A stretch of DNA of 64,000 nt from Sulfuricellaceae bacterium (lineage in GTDB: Bacteria; Pseudomonadota; Gammaproteobacteria; Burkholderiales; Sulfuricellaceae): the NCBI GenBank assembly GCA_030690895.1, contig JAUYFQ010000054.1, forward strand, positions 1 to 64,000, written 5' to 3'. The position numbers and the translations under genes were made by a program. Shown here in pieces: positions 1-7,823 of the stretch (the first letter of the stretch is position 1; every line of letters starts with the position of its first letter). The notes beneath the pieces are model-generated. The model did not search any database, had not been told where the DNA came from, and was given only the letters and a program-made list of their open reading frames with translations.

Positions 1-2
1 TG

Positions 3-116
3 GCAACGTGCTATCTGGCCAACTACCTGGGCTGGTTCCGGGCGCTTGATCGTGACAGCGGAAACGGCCCGAACCCCGCTCAGTGGCTCACGATGGCGCT
101 GGGTGGGGCGGCTTAA
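3..116 (+). CDS. C-terminal end of a transposase (partial, runs off left edge)
   Basis: An open frame from the left edge ends at the TAA at 114-116. Its last residues contain the motif YLANYLGWFRALDR followed by a short tail, which resembles the C-terminus of IS1595/IS1016-type DDE transposases. Only 37 residues are visible, so catalytic residues cannot be seen and I cannot tell whether the element is intact to the left. It stops 4 bases before the first good ATG of the arginase gene. An inverted-repeat end would be expected within about 20-60 bases of the stop, but none could be assigned without the left end. The family assignment comes from recall of the C-terminal motif. Confidence 0.5.
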   Translation, partial: ATCYLANYLGWFRALDRDSGNGPNPAQWLTMALGGAA

Positions 117-120
117 CAAC

Positions 121-1095
121 ATGATTTGCGAAAAGAGCCTAAATATTCCTCAACCGACTAACTGTCATGGCAGAATCCAGTTTTTTGGATTTATCACCAG
201 ATTGGATGCCAGCCACAAAACACCAAGACCCATCCAGATTCTGGGTGTAGCCTCAGGCATGGGCGCCCCCGACACCTGCTGCGCGGATGGCCCTGCCGCT
301 ATCCGGGCGACCGATCTGCTGGACACGCTCCTGAAAAATGGCGCCAACATTCGCTGGCGCGACACGCTGCTACCCACACCCTCGGATACGCCACTGGCCG
401 ACATAACCGATGTCTGCTCACGCCTTGCCGCGCAGGTTCGGGCGCTTGTTTCAGAACATGGTCTGGCTGTCGTATTGGGTGGCGATCATTCCTGTGCAAT
501 CGGGACATGGTCCGGGGTGAGCAGCGCTGTCAGAACCTGGGGTGGCGGGACGCCAGGCCTGGTGTGGATCGATGCCCACATGGATAGCCACACGCCAGAA
601 ACATCCCTGAGCGGCCGGATTCACGGCATGCCGCTGGCGGTATTACTTGGCCACGGGGCGCCGGAACTGGTCGATCTGGAAGGATTCAGCCCCAAACTGC
701 TTCCTGAAAACGTTGCGCTGGTTGGCGTACGCAGCTATGAACGCGCCGAGGCTGACTTGCTTGAACGAATCGGGGTAAAAGTATTTTTTATGGATGAGGT
801 ACATCGGCGCGGGATGCGTGCCGTCATGCACGAAGCTTTACTCATCGCAAACAGGAACACCCAAGGGTATGGAATCAGTATCGACCTGGATGCGTTTAGC
901 CCCAGGGAAAGCCCAGGGGTCGGCTCTCCCATACCAGACGGCCTGCACCATCTGGAACTGGACCTACTGCTCAAGGGCATCGCCAGGGACCCCCGCCTGC
1001 TGGCTATCGAGCTGGCTGAATTCAACCCGCATCGCGATGTTCATGGCAAAACGCTGGCGCTGATTCGGCAAATGCTTTTATCCATGCTTTCCTGA
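121..1095 (+). CDS. rocF: Arginase/agmatinase family hydrolase, probably arginase
   Basis: Hydrolyses L-arginine to ornithine and urea with a binuclear Mn centre, in the cytoplasm. The visible metal-site motifs are GGDHS, DAHMDSH and SIDLDAFSP, in the usual arginase order. The third motif has FSP where DP is usual. The frame is open from the left edge. I chose ATG 121 (324 aa, near the usual ~300) because the upstream codons overlap the transposase end. A TTG at 202 just before the conserved RPIQILGVASG block is an alternative. The end overlaps the convergent msrA by 18 bases. No urease or ornithine genes are adjacent. Arginase versus another ureohydrolase cannot be fully settled by eye. Confidence 0.8.
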   Translation: MICEKSLNIPQPTNCHGRIQFFGFITRLDASHKTPRPIQILGVASGMGAPDTCCADGPAAIRATDLLDTLLKNGANIRWRDTLLPTPSDTPLADITDVCSRLAAQVRALVSEHGLAVVLGGDHSCAIGTWSGVSSAVRTWGGGTPGLVWIDAHMDSHTPETSLSGRIHGMPLAVLLGHGAPELVDLEGFSPKLLPENVALVGVRSYERAEADLLERIGVKVFFMDEVHRRGMRAVMHEALLIANRNTQGYGISIDLDAFSPRESPGVGSPIPDGLHHLELDLLLKGIARDPRLLAIELAEFNPHRDVHGKTLALIRQMLLSMLS

Positions 1096-1617
1096 AAGCC
1101 TGTTGCAAAACTTCTCTCTCAGCTTGTTCACCTTCGGCGCGACAACGATCCGGCAATAGGGCTGTTCGGCGTGCAGGCGGTAGTAGTCGCGATGACAAGA
1201 CTCTGCCGGGTAAAAAATCCCCGCCGGGCGCAACGCCGTGACGAGTGGATTCGGCCAGTCACCAGAAGTGTTCAGGGATTTCATGAATGCCTCTGCCTTC
1301 ATTTTCTGTTGCTCGGAGCAATAAAAGATCACGGAACGATACTGGCTGCCGACATCGTTTCCCTGCCGGTTCAAAGTCGTGGGATCGTGGATGGTAAAGA
1401 AAGCGGCAAGAAGATCGGAGTAGTCGATCTCCAGCGGGTCGAACTGAACCTGAACCACCTCCGCATGACCGGTCTCTCCGCTACACACCGCTTCATAAGT
1501 TGGATATTCGTCGTGCCCGCCCGCATAACCGGAAATAACGTCCACAACGCCCCGTAATTCCCCCAAAGCCACTTCAAGACACCAGAAGCACCCACCACCC
1601 AGTATTGCTGTTTCCAT
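1078..1617 (-). CDS. msrA: Peptide methionine-S-sulfoxide reductase MsrA
   Basis: Reduces methionine-S-sulfoxide in proteins and free methionine, repairing oxidative damage. The N-terminal GCFWC motif (residues 9-13) supplies the catalytic cysteine; SGYAGG, the FDP segment and NRQGNDVGSQYRS are all typical of MsrA. The length of 179 aa matches the family. The gene is convergent with arginase and overlaps its 3' end by 18 bases. No MsrB is fused or adjacent. The assignment is secure from the motifs. Confidence 0.95.
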   Translation of the reverse strand: METAILGGGCFWCLEVALGELRGVVDVISGYAGGHDEYPTYEAVCSGETGHAEVVQVQFDPLEIDYSDLLAAFFTIHDPTTLNRQGNDVGSQYRSVIFYCSEQQKMKAEAFMKSLNTSGDWPNPLVTALRPAGIFYPAESCHRDYYRLHAEQPYCRIVVAPKVNKLREKFCNRLSGKHG

Positions 1618-1847
1618 CTGAGCCCCTAAATCCCGATTAAATTACTATGGATTTTTTGATTATAGCCATTTCTAATGACCCGCCATTAGACCCGTCGACA
1701 TAAATTTTTCTTGCTTGCTGCATTAGAATATAAGGATAGACTTATTCACTAAGATTGTAGGGGCAAGGGCTTTATAAAACTAAACCGACCCTGTAATCTT
1801 CGCCCTTAAAAAAAGCTGTCATAACCAACCGCAACGGGAGACTCAAA

Positions 1848-2399
1848 ATGCTAAAACTATTTGGTGGTTTTTTTCTTGGCCTGCTGTTCACAGCATTCAT
1901 GGCCTACAACATGGCGCCCAGTATGATGTTTAAGGAACGGGTCAGCCCCTTTGGACTGGAAGAAACAGTCGCGCGTATCCAGCAGAACATCCAGAACGCC
2001 GGAAACGGATGGAGCATGACCGGTCTGCGCGACCCGGCCAAGGCAGTGCAAAAGGACGGCGGCAATGTCCTGCCGGTGCTGATGATCGAGGCCTGTAGCA
2101 CAAAGTACTCCGCCCCGGTTCTGAAGGATGACTCAGTGCGCTTTCTGTCCATCCTGATGCCTTGCAAAATTTCCGTGTACAAAAAGAATGACGGCAAAAC
2201 CTATATCGGCAACATGAATGCCGGCCTGATGGGCAAGATGTTCGGCCCTATGGTGGGTGAAGTCATGAGTCACGTCGCAGCCGATCAGGCAAAATTCCTT
2301 GAGTTCGATGCCAGCAAACCCGCTCCCGAGATGATTCGGAACAGTAGTGGCGGTGGTGGCGCAGGCGGCGGTGCAGCAGGCGGTGGCGGCGGTTGCTGA
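1848..2399 (+). CDS. DUF302 domain membrane-anchored protein with Gly-rich C-terminal tail
   Basis: 183 aa with an N-terminal hydrophobic segment (residues 4-24) that should act as an uncleaved signal anchor. A DUF302-like domain follows (about residues 30-155; note the stretch with ACSTKYS and LMPCKISVY). The protein ends in a run of glycines with a terminal Cys (residues 168-183). DUF302 proteins are often found beside sulfur-oxidation and cytochrome genes, but their biochemical role is not established. The gene is preceded by GGGAG at 1838-1842 and lies 49 bases before the octaheme cytochrome gene, so the two are probably co-transcribed. The function is unknown; a partner or assembly role for the cytochrome is inference. 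Confidence 0.7.
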   Translation: MLKLFGGFFLGLLFTAFMAYNMAPSMMFKERVSPFGLEETVARIQQNIQNAGNGWSMTGLRDPAKAVQKDGGNVLPVLMIEACSTKYSAPVLKDDSVRFLSILMPCKISVYKKNDGKTYIGNMNAGLMGKMFGPMVGEVMSHVAADQAKFLEFDASKPAPEMIRNSSGGGGAGGGAAGGGGGC

Positions 2400-2448
2400 T
2401 CCCCCTACCCTGACCTACCCCATATATCGATTCATTCAAGGAGGCATC

Positions 2449-4137
2449 ATGTTATCCAGATCACTCATACCGGCACTTGTGCTGGCTGCCAGCGGCGTGC
2501 TCGCCGCACTGGGCGCCAGCGCCAATCCGGCGCCGGCGGCAACCCCTGCTGCGGCAACGCCTGCCGCACCCGCAATGGCTCCGGTCGCCCCAGCCGCCGG
2601 GGTCAAGAAGACCACGACTTCGACAGCTGACCACAGCAAGTTCAAGGAACTGCAAAAAGACTTCAAGGATGGCCCGGAAGTCACCAAGGCCTGTCTCTCC
2701 TGCCACACCGAGGCCGCGAAGCAGGTGCAGAAAACCAAGCACTGGACCTGGGAGTTCCTTAACCCGGACACCAAGCAGAGCCTGGGCAAAAAGAACGTCA
2801 TCAACAACTTCTGTACCGCCGTTCCATCAAACTACCAGTTCTGCACGGCATGCCATGTTGGCTATGGCTGGAAGGACAATAAGTTTGACTTCACGTCACA
2901 GAACAACGTGGACTGCCTGGTGTGCCACGACAACACCAGCAAATACCGCAAATTGCCTGGTCTGTCGGGACATCCTCCGTATGAGGACACCGAATTTCCA
3001 CCGCATTCCGGCAAGATCGTCAAAGCGGTTGACCTCAAGGATGTAGCGCAGAACGTCGGCAAGACCACGCGCGAAACCTGCGGCGCCTGCCACTTCTACG
3101 GCGGCGGCGGCGATGCAGTGAAGCACGGCGATCTGGACAGTTCCCTCAAAAACCCTGCCAAGTATCTTGATGTCCACATGGCAAAAGACGGGCTGAATTT
3201 TACCTGCGGCACCTGCCACGCCACCACCGGCCATGACGTCCCCGGCAGCCGTTATGCGCCGACTGCTTCGGTCACCAATCCAGTCGCTCACCTGCGCGGC
3301 AAGGTAGACAATTCGAACCCGGCGACCTGCCAGTCCTGCCACGGCAACAAGCCGCATGAAACGGTCAAGGAAAGCGCCAAACGCGCTCGCCTAGATCAAC
3401 ATGCGGACAAAATCGCCTGTCAGACCTGCCATATTCCCGAGTTCGCACGCGGACAGGCCACCAAAATGAGTTGGGATTGGTCAACCGCCGGCAAGATGAA
3501 GGATGGCAAGCCTTATACCTCCAAGGATTCAGCCGGTAAAAACGCCTATGACAGCAAAAAAGGTGATTTCACCTGGGAACACGATGTCATTCCGACTTAC
3601 ACCTGGTTTAACGGCAAGGTGAACTACACCCTGCGCGAGACCAAGCTGGACCCAAGCAAGGTCGTCAAGATCAACAGCTTCGAGGGCAGCGCGGAAGATG
3701 GCAAGTCGAAAATCTGGCCAATGAAGGTGTTCACAGGCAAGCAGCCCTACGATACCGGCAATAACCAACTGCTCGTCTTCCATACCTATGGCAAGGATGA
3801 CAGCTCGCTATGGAGCAACTTCAACTGGGATAAGGCGATGGACTATGGCATGAAGGAAATTGGCGCGGAATACAGCGGCAAGTACGCCTTCATCAGCACT
3901 GAAATGGCCTGGCCGATCACCCACATGGTTGCCCCGAAAAATGATGCGCTGACCTGCGCACAGTGCCACGATGCCAAAACCGGCGGTCGCCTGAAAGACG
4001 TCAAGGGCATCTACATGCCAGGGCGTGGCGACAACAATCCATGGCTGGATAAAGCTGGCTGGATACTCGCGCTACTGACACTGATCGGCGTCATACTCCA
4101 CGGCGCAGGCCGCATCTACGCGAACCGCAAAGGATAA
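2449..4137 (+). CDS. Octaheme c-type cytochrome, tetrathionate reductase (OTR) family, membrane-anchored
   Basis: A periplasmic multihaem oxidoreductase. Eight CxxCH motifs are visible, with first cysteines at residues 82, 132, 156, 211, 253, 294, 324 and 503. The KTKHW segment after the first motif matches the OTR family, in which a lysine replaces one axial histidine. OTR reduces tetrathionate, nitrite and hydroxylamine in vitro; the physiological substrate here is unknown. A signal peptide (residues 1-25) is followed by an Ala/Pro linker. A C-terminal hydrophobic helix (about 536-556) anchors the protein, unlike soluble OTR. The start at 2449 is set by the strong site AAGGAGG at 2438-2444, though the frame is open further upstream. 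A cytochrome b gene follows 6 bases after the stop. Confidence 0.88.
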   Translation: MLSRSLIPALVLAASGVLAALGASANPAPAATPAAATPAAPAMAPVAPAAGVKKTTTSTADHSKFKELQKDFKDGPEVTKACLSCHTEAAKQVQKTKHWTWEFLNPDTKQSLGKKNVINNFCTAVPSNYQFCTACHVGYGWKDNKFDFTSQNNVDCLVCHDNTSKYRKLPGLSGHPPYEDTEFPPHSGKIVKAVDLKDVAQNVGKTTRETCGACHFYGGGGDAVKHGDLDSSLKNPAKYLDVHMAKDGLNFTCGTCHATTGHDVPGSRYAPTASVTNPVAHLRGKVDNSNPATCQSCHGNKPHETVKESAKRARLDQHADKIACQTCHIPEFARGQATKMSWDWSTAGKMKDGKPYTSKDSAGKNAYDSKKGDFTWEHDVIPTYTWFNGKVNYTLRETKLDPSKVVKINSFEGSAEDGKSKIWPMKVFTGKQPYDTGNNQLLVFHTYGKDDSSLWSNFNWDKAMDYGMKEIGAEYSGKYAFISTEMAWPITHMVAPKNDALTCAQCHDAKTGGRLKDVKGIYMPGRGDNNPWLDKAGWILALLTLIGVILHGAGRIYANRKG

Positions 4138-4143
4138 AACATC

Positions 4144-4746
4144 ATGTCTACCAATAATATCTATGTTTTCAAAGTGTTCGAGCGCATCTGGCACTGGTCG
4201 CAGGCCACGCTCATCATCCTGATGCTGATCACCGGCTTCGAGGTGCATGGCTCATATAGCCTGGTGGGCTTCGCCACGGCGGTCAATACACATACCATTG
4301 CCGCCTGGACGCTGATCGGACTGTGGGTATTCGCGATTTTCTGGCACTTCACTACCGGGGAATGGAAGCAATACATCCCGACCCTGAACAAGGTAGACGC
4401 CATGATCAAGTACTACGCGCTCGGCATGTTCACCCATGCCCCGCACCCCTTCCGCGCCACACAGCTCAAGAAGCATAACCCGCTGCAACGCCTGGCCTAC
4501 CTCGGCGTGATGCTGTTCATTGGGCCGTTGCTGTGGTTCACTGGCTGGTTCTACCTGTTCTACGGCAGCTGGACAGCCTGGGGATGGGACAAGTACCTGA
4601 CCCTGGAATGGGTGGCATTCTTCCACACGGTCGCCGCGTTCATGATGTTGCTATTCCTGATCGCCCACGTCTATCTAACCACCGCCGGTCACACCCCGAC
4701 CGCGCACATCAAAGCCATGATTACCGGCTGGGAAGAAGTGGAATAG
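4144..4746 (+). CDS. Cytochrome b561/b6-type membrane subunit (thiosulfate/Ni-hydrogenase cytochrome b family)
   Basis: A 200-aa integral membrane cytochrome b with four predicted helices (about residues 20-38, 52-70, 117-140 and 156-178). Histidines near helix ends, at 17, 35, 50, 68, 161 and 175, are candidate haem b ligands. Such subunits exchange electrons between quinones and a periplasmic redox partner. Its start is 6 bases after the octaheme cytochrome stop, so the partner is most likely that cytochrome, giving a two-subunit quinol/octaheme complex (inference). A strong intrinsic terminator follows at 4805-4837, closing the DUF302–octaheme–cytochrome b operon. Confidence 0.85.
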   Translation: MSTNNIYVFKVFERIWHWSQATLIILMLITGFEVHGSYSLVGFATAVNTHTIAAWTLIGLWVFAIFWHFTTGEWKQYIPTLNKVDAMIKYYALGMFTHAPHPFRATQLKKHNPLQRLAYLGVMLFIGPLLWFTGWFYLFYGSWTAWGWDKYLTLEWVAFFHTVAAFMMLLFLIAHVYLTTAGHTPTAHIKAMITGWEEVE

Positions 4747-4804
4747 AGTCTCCCACCCAGCCGCCCCGATGGCTTGCTTGATTGCTTGCTTGATCGGGCT
4801 TCAA

Positions 4805-4837
4805 CCGGACGGTTCGCCGTCCGGCTTTTTGTTTTTA
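4805..4837 (+). terminator. Rho-independent terminator of the octaheme cytochrome operon
   Basis: A perfect 8-bp stem CCGGACGG / CCGTCCGG closed by a TTCG tetraloop is followed by CTTTTTGTTTTT. It lies about 60 bases after the cytochrome b stop codon. Confidence 0.92.
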
Positions 4838-4858
4838 TCCGAAGATTCCACAACCTAA

Positions 4859-4988
4859 CCACGAAACACACGAAATACACGAAAGAAACCTGTTGGTTGA
4901 TTGCATTTTCCCATTCACCCGTTCAGGATGAAAAGGTTCTGCATCGTGATTCGTCCAAATCCTTTCGTGTATTTCGTGTATTTCGTGG
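4859..4988. repeat. Long hairpin repeat element, family A, copy 1
   Basis: Terminal inverted repeats of 27 bases (4859-4885 and 4962-4988) differ at one position and consist of CACGAAA/CACGAAATA-type tandem units. The ~76-base middle contains CCATTCACCC. A related element with the same middle lies at 34591-34747, and a more distant relative at 58897-59026. No coding sequence is present. It sits between the cytochrome operon terminator and a TlpA-like gene. The structure suggests a non-autonomous mobile or REP-like element. Confidence 0.8.
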
Positions 4989-5016
4989 TCAAATAAGTTT
5001 TTTGTTGATCGATGCC

Positions 5017-5865
5017 ATGAGTGTTCTTTCAAACCTTGCACTAGTAGCTGTCACCCTCATATTCTCGACCGCCCACGCTGCCGGCTTGAATGACGTGCAG
5101 GTGGTTCCTCATCTGGATCAAAAAGGTAAAGCCGCCTACCAGGATTTTCTGCACGCAAAAAACCCCCGCGCTTTCGCCATTGCCCCTGGCGGATCATGGG
5201 GTTGGCGTGGCGGAGAAGTCACGATTGACGCCGCAGTCGATGGCGCCACGCAAACCTGCCAGCTCGGAACAGAGCAACCCTGCGTGCTATACGCACTGGA
5301 TGACAAAATCGTTTTTGACGCCAGGGCCTGGAACCGTCTCTGGGGGCCATATCAGAATCAGGATGAAACCAGCGAATCGCCAGTTGGCAAGGCGCGGGGA
5401 GACCGTTTCTTTGATCTGAGCCTGAAAAACCCGGTCGGCAAGCTGACAAAACTTTCCGACCTGCGCGGCAAAGTCGTGTTGCTGCATTTTTGGGGAAGCT
5501 GGTGTCGGCCCTGCCTGAAAGAGTTGCCCGAATTGCAACGCCTGTACCAGGCGCTGGCAAAGGAAAAAGACATTCAGCTTGTGCTTGTCCCGGTCCGGGA
5601 GGAAATGGCTATCGCTCGCGCCTGGATGGAAAAATCCCGCTTCACGATGCCGCTTTACGACCCCGTCCTGCAAGGCGCCAACATGGATCAACTGACGCTG
5701 GCCACCGGCAAGCCCATCCACGACAGATACCTGGCCAAGGCCTTCCCGACTACCTACGTCCTCGACAAGCATGGCATCGTGCTTTTCTCCAGCACCGGAC
5801 CGGTGGAAGGCTGGCTGCAGTACATCTCTTTCCTCAAGGACGCAGCGGCACGATCAGGGAAGTAA
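5017..5865 (+). CDS. Periplasmic TlpA-like thioredoxin-fold protein with an N-terminal extra domain
   Basis: 282 aa from the ATG at 5017. The frame is open upstream, but that part is the hairpin repeat. A signal peptide ends near the AHA-A segment at residue 21. Residues 24-115 form a small Cys-pair module (AFAIAPGGSWGW ... C81 ... C90 ... LYALDD) seen in various exported proteobacterial proteins. Residues 130-275 are a thioredoxin fold with WGSWCRPC (C163, C166). Probable role: thiol-disulfide exchange in the periplasm, for example keeping haem-binding cysteines reduced during cytochrome c maturation, which fits the neighbouring octaheme gene (inference). It lies outside that operon because of the terminator. 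Confidence 0.8.
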   Translation: MSVLSNLALVAVTLIFSTAHAAGLNDVQVVPHLDQKGKAAYQDFLHAKNPRAFAIAPGGSWGWRGGEVTIDAAVDGATQTCQLGTEQPCVLYALDDKIVFDARAWNRLWGPYQNQDETSESPVGKARGDRFFDLSLKNPVGKLTKLSDLRGKVVLLHFWGSWCRPCLKELPELQRLYQALAKEKDIQLVLVPVREEMAIARAWMEKSRFTMPLYDPVLQGANMDQLTLATGKPIHDRYLAKAFPTTYVLDKHGIVLFSSTGPVEGWLQYISFLKDAAARSGK

Positions 5866-5960
5866 AAGCTGGCTCATATCTGTACCTGTATACGCGTTGA
5901 TTTAGATCATTTCAATGGCCGCACCGGCTGCCATATGATGAGGTTTTCAGGTGGCACACC

Positions 5961-6683
5961 ATGCTTGGACGCGCACTTTGTATCACCCTGCTTTCCATTT
6001 CCAGCCTGGCGCACACGGCAACAGTCCTGCCCTCACCCGAGGATAGTGATGGCGAACACTGGTACCAAACCATTGCAGTGCTGCCAGCCACAGAACTGGC
6101 GAAACTGGAAGGCCGCAGCATCACGGTTTCAGTAGACCTGGAAAATAGCCCGAGCTTTACCCTGCTAAACGACGAGGCTTCCACCGAGCACACCGCACTC
6201 TACCGCATGGCCTTCAACAATATTGCCGAAGGCTGGAGCTGGACGCCACTGGCAGATCCGAACATGGCCGATTACTACCGCTACAAGTTTCTCCCGCTGA
6301 AATCCACTTTTGAAGAAAAAGTCGCCCCCAGGACAGAAGAAATTTATCCCGGCAAATGGCTGGAAATAAAGAATCTGTGGCGCTACGATTATTTTCTGGC
6401 CTTCGAGAACCTGTACGATTTTTACCCCCGCCAGGTCAATGATGACGCCGGTTTCAGGGCGCAGCTCAAACGCCTCCCGAGCAACACCTCCCTTTCCATG
6501 CAGGCGCGATTTCGCCTCATTCCACCCATGCATCAGGAAAGCAACACGTTCTGGAAAGCCGACTTTGCCGACCCGGTGGATTACACCCTGCGCAAGCGTT
6601 ACCTGATGGGGGAACTGCTGGAGATTCGCTTTCTGGACAAGGATAGCGGGGAAGTACTGGCGATGATTTTGCCAAGCCGCTAA
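5961..6683 (+). CDS. Secreted/periplasmic protein of unknown function
   Basis: 240 aa with a short signal peptide (residues 1-19, ending at AHTA). The rest is soluble, rich in aromatic and acidic residues, and has no Cys-based or metal motif I recognise. The segments EGWSWTPLADPNMADYYRYKF and LPLKSTFEEKVAPRTEEIYP look like a compact conserved domain, but I cannot name it. AGGTGG at 5950-5955 serves as ribosome binding site. No clear operon partner: it is 95 bases after the TlpA-like gene and is followed by a convergent broken toxin gene. It could be an outer-membrane or periplasmic factor; no function is assigned. Confidence 0.7.
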   Translation: MLGRALCITLLSISSLAHTATVLPSPEDSDGEHWYQTIAVLPATELAKLEGRSITVSVDLENSPSFTLLNDEASTEHTALYRMAFNNIAEGWSWTPLADPNMADYYRYKFLPLKSTFEEKVAPRTEEIYPGKWLEIKNLWRYDYFLAFENLYDFYPRQVNDDAGFRAQLKRLPSNTSLSMQARFRLIPPMHQESNTFWKADFADPVDYTLRKRYLMGELLEIRFLDKDSGEVLAMILPSR

Positions 6684-6710
6684 AAAGGATAGGCACGTCA
6701 ATCCGCCTAG

Positions 6711-6993
6711 TCAATAGTGGTATCGCCCTTTGGTATCACCCTTGTAGAAACTCGATGCGATCCACTTTCACGAGATAGACGCAGCGATGCTCTTGCGTGA
6801 TTCTGCGTGACGAAACGTCTGAGCCAATGTATTTCAGCGGCTCGGACTTGCCGATTCCGTCGAAAGGAGCACGCAATATGGCACGCATCAGTTCAAGAAG
6901 GCGCTTTGCTGTATGGCGGTCAGTCCCAACCCAATACTGCAAGTCATCAAGAAATTCAGGGTGGCACGCCGCCACCCGTTCTCTTTCATGCAT
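6711..6993 (-). pseudogene. yoeB: YoeB/Txe-type toxin gene, C-terminus broken by a 13-bp tandem duplication
   Basis: The current frame (85 aa, stop at 6736-6738) matches YoeB mRNA interferases: YWVGTD, PFDGIGKSEPLKY and SRRITQEHRCVYLV. It ends in FLQG and lacks the RYHY tail that carries catalytic residues in YoeB. The missing codons are present just downstream: GGG CGA TAC CAC TAT TGA (6728 back to 6711) would give GRYHY-stop. They are displaced by a 13-base imperfect tandem repeat (6719-6731 and 6732-6744 on the + strand). Removing one unit restores an 89-aa YoeB. No antitoxin (YefM) frame is found upstream (6994-7229). The toxin is therefore probably inactive, which would explain loss of its antitoxin. 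Confidence 0.85.
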
Positions 6994-7229
6994 CGAACCC
7001 CAACATAATTTTTTCCATCTGATGTAGATTCCTCACGTAGCTCATCTGGTGAGCCCGGGCGATGAAACAATGATCCACAGGACAACGGATATTTTCCGCT
7101 TTTCACACGAAAGCAGGCATGCCCAAGTCCTTTTCATGGCGCCACTGATAAAATCCAGCCAGACATTCTGGATGACCATGTAATAACAGGTAAACTACGA
7201 CTCGTCGCTGTATTGCATTCAGGGAAACA

Positions 7230-7823
7230 ATGGGAATTTATAACGCCGAAATATCCGCCGGTTCGCTTATGCCTTTGGAGAGCAAACGAATCGCGGCACT
7301 TCTGCTGACCAATCCAACTGAAAATGAATGGTCACAGGCGCTAAAGGGGGAAAACCTATTACAGAAGAAATCTCCTGCGACAGCGCGGCGCCAGGCGCGG
7401 TTGATACGGAATCGCCTCGAAACCCTTGATCAGGCGGGATGGCAACACATCGCCGGGGGTGACAAGGAAGTAACTACCCAACTACTACTCGCCGCCTCAA
7501 TCCGGCATAGCCGCCTGCTGGGAGATTTTCTTGTTGACGTCTATGCGCAACACCTTCGGCGGTTGGAGCTGTCACTAAGCCCACGATCCTGGGAAGCTTT
7601 TCTGACGGAATGCATACATCGTGACGCCGCAGTCGGTGAATGGGCGGACTCGACCAAACGCAAACTTTTTCAGGTGATTGTGCGGATCCTGGCGGAAGCT
7701 GGATTTATCGACTCCACGCGCAAGATGAACCTGACACCACCCATGCTCCATCCCACTGTGGTTACCTACCTCAAGCGCCTTGGCGACGGGCAGACCCTCG
7801 CCTGCATGGAGCAAGCACGATGA
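7230..7823 (+). CDS. brxA: BREX protein BrxA (DUF1819)
   Basis: First gene of the type 1 BREX (Bacteriophage Exclusion) operon. BrxA is a small DNA-binding protein of the DUF1819 family; its exact step in exclusion is not settled. The 197-aa length and the segments SLMPLESKRIAALLL, KKSPATARRQARLIRNRL and EWADSTKRKL fit the family. AGGGAA lies 5 bases before the ATG. The stop overlaps the start of brxB (ATGA at 7820-7823), indicating translational coupling. The 236-base region upstream, after the broken yoeB, must contain the BREX promoter, but no strong hexamers could be picked. Confidence 0.9.
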   Translation: MGIYNAEISAGSLMPLESKRIAALLLTNPTENEWSQALKGENLLQKKSPATARRQARLIRNRLETLDQAGWQHIAGGDKEVTTQLLLAASIRHSRLLGDFLVDVYAQHLRRLELSLSPRSWEAFLTECIHRDAAVGEWADSTKRKLFQVIVRILAEAGFIDSTRKMNLTPPMLHPTVVTYLKRLGDGQTLACMEQAR

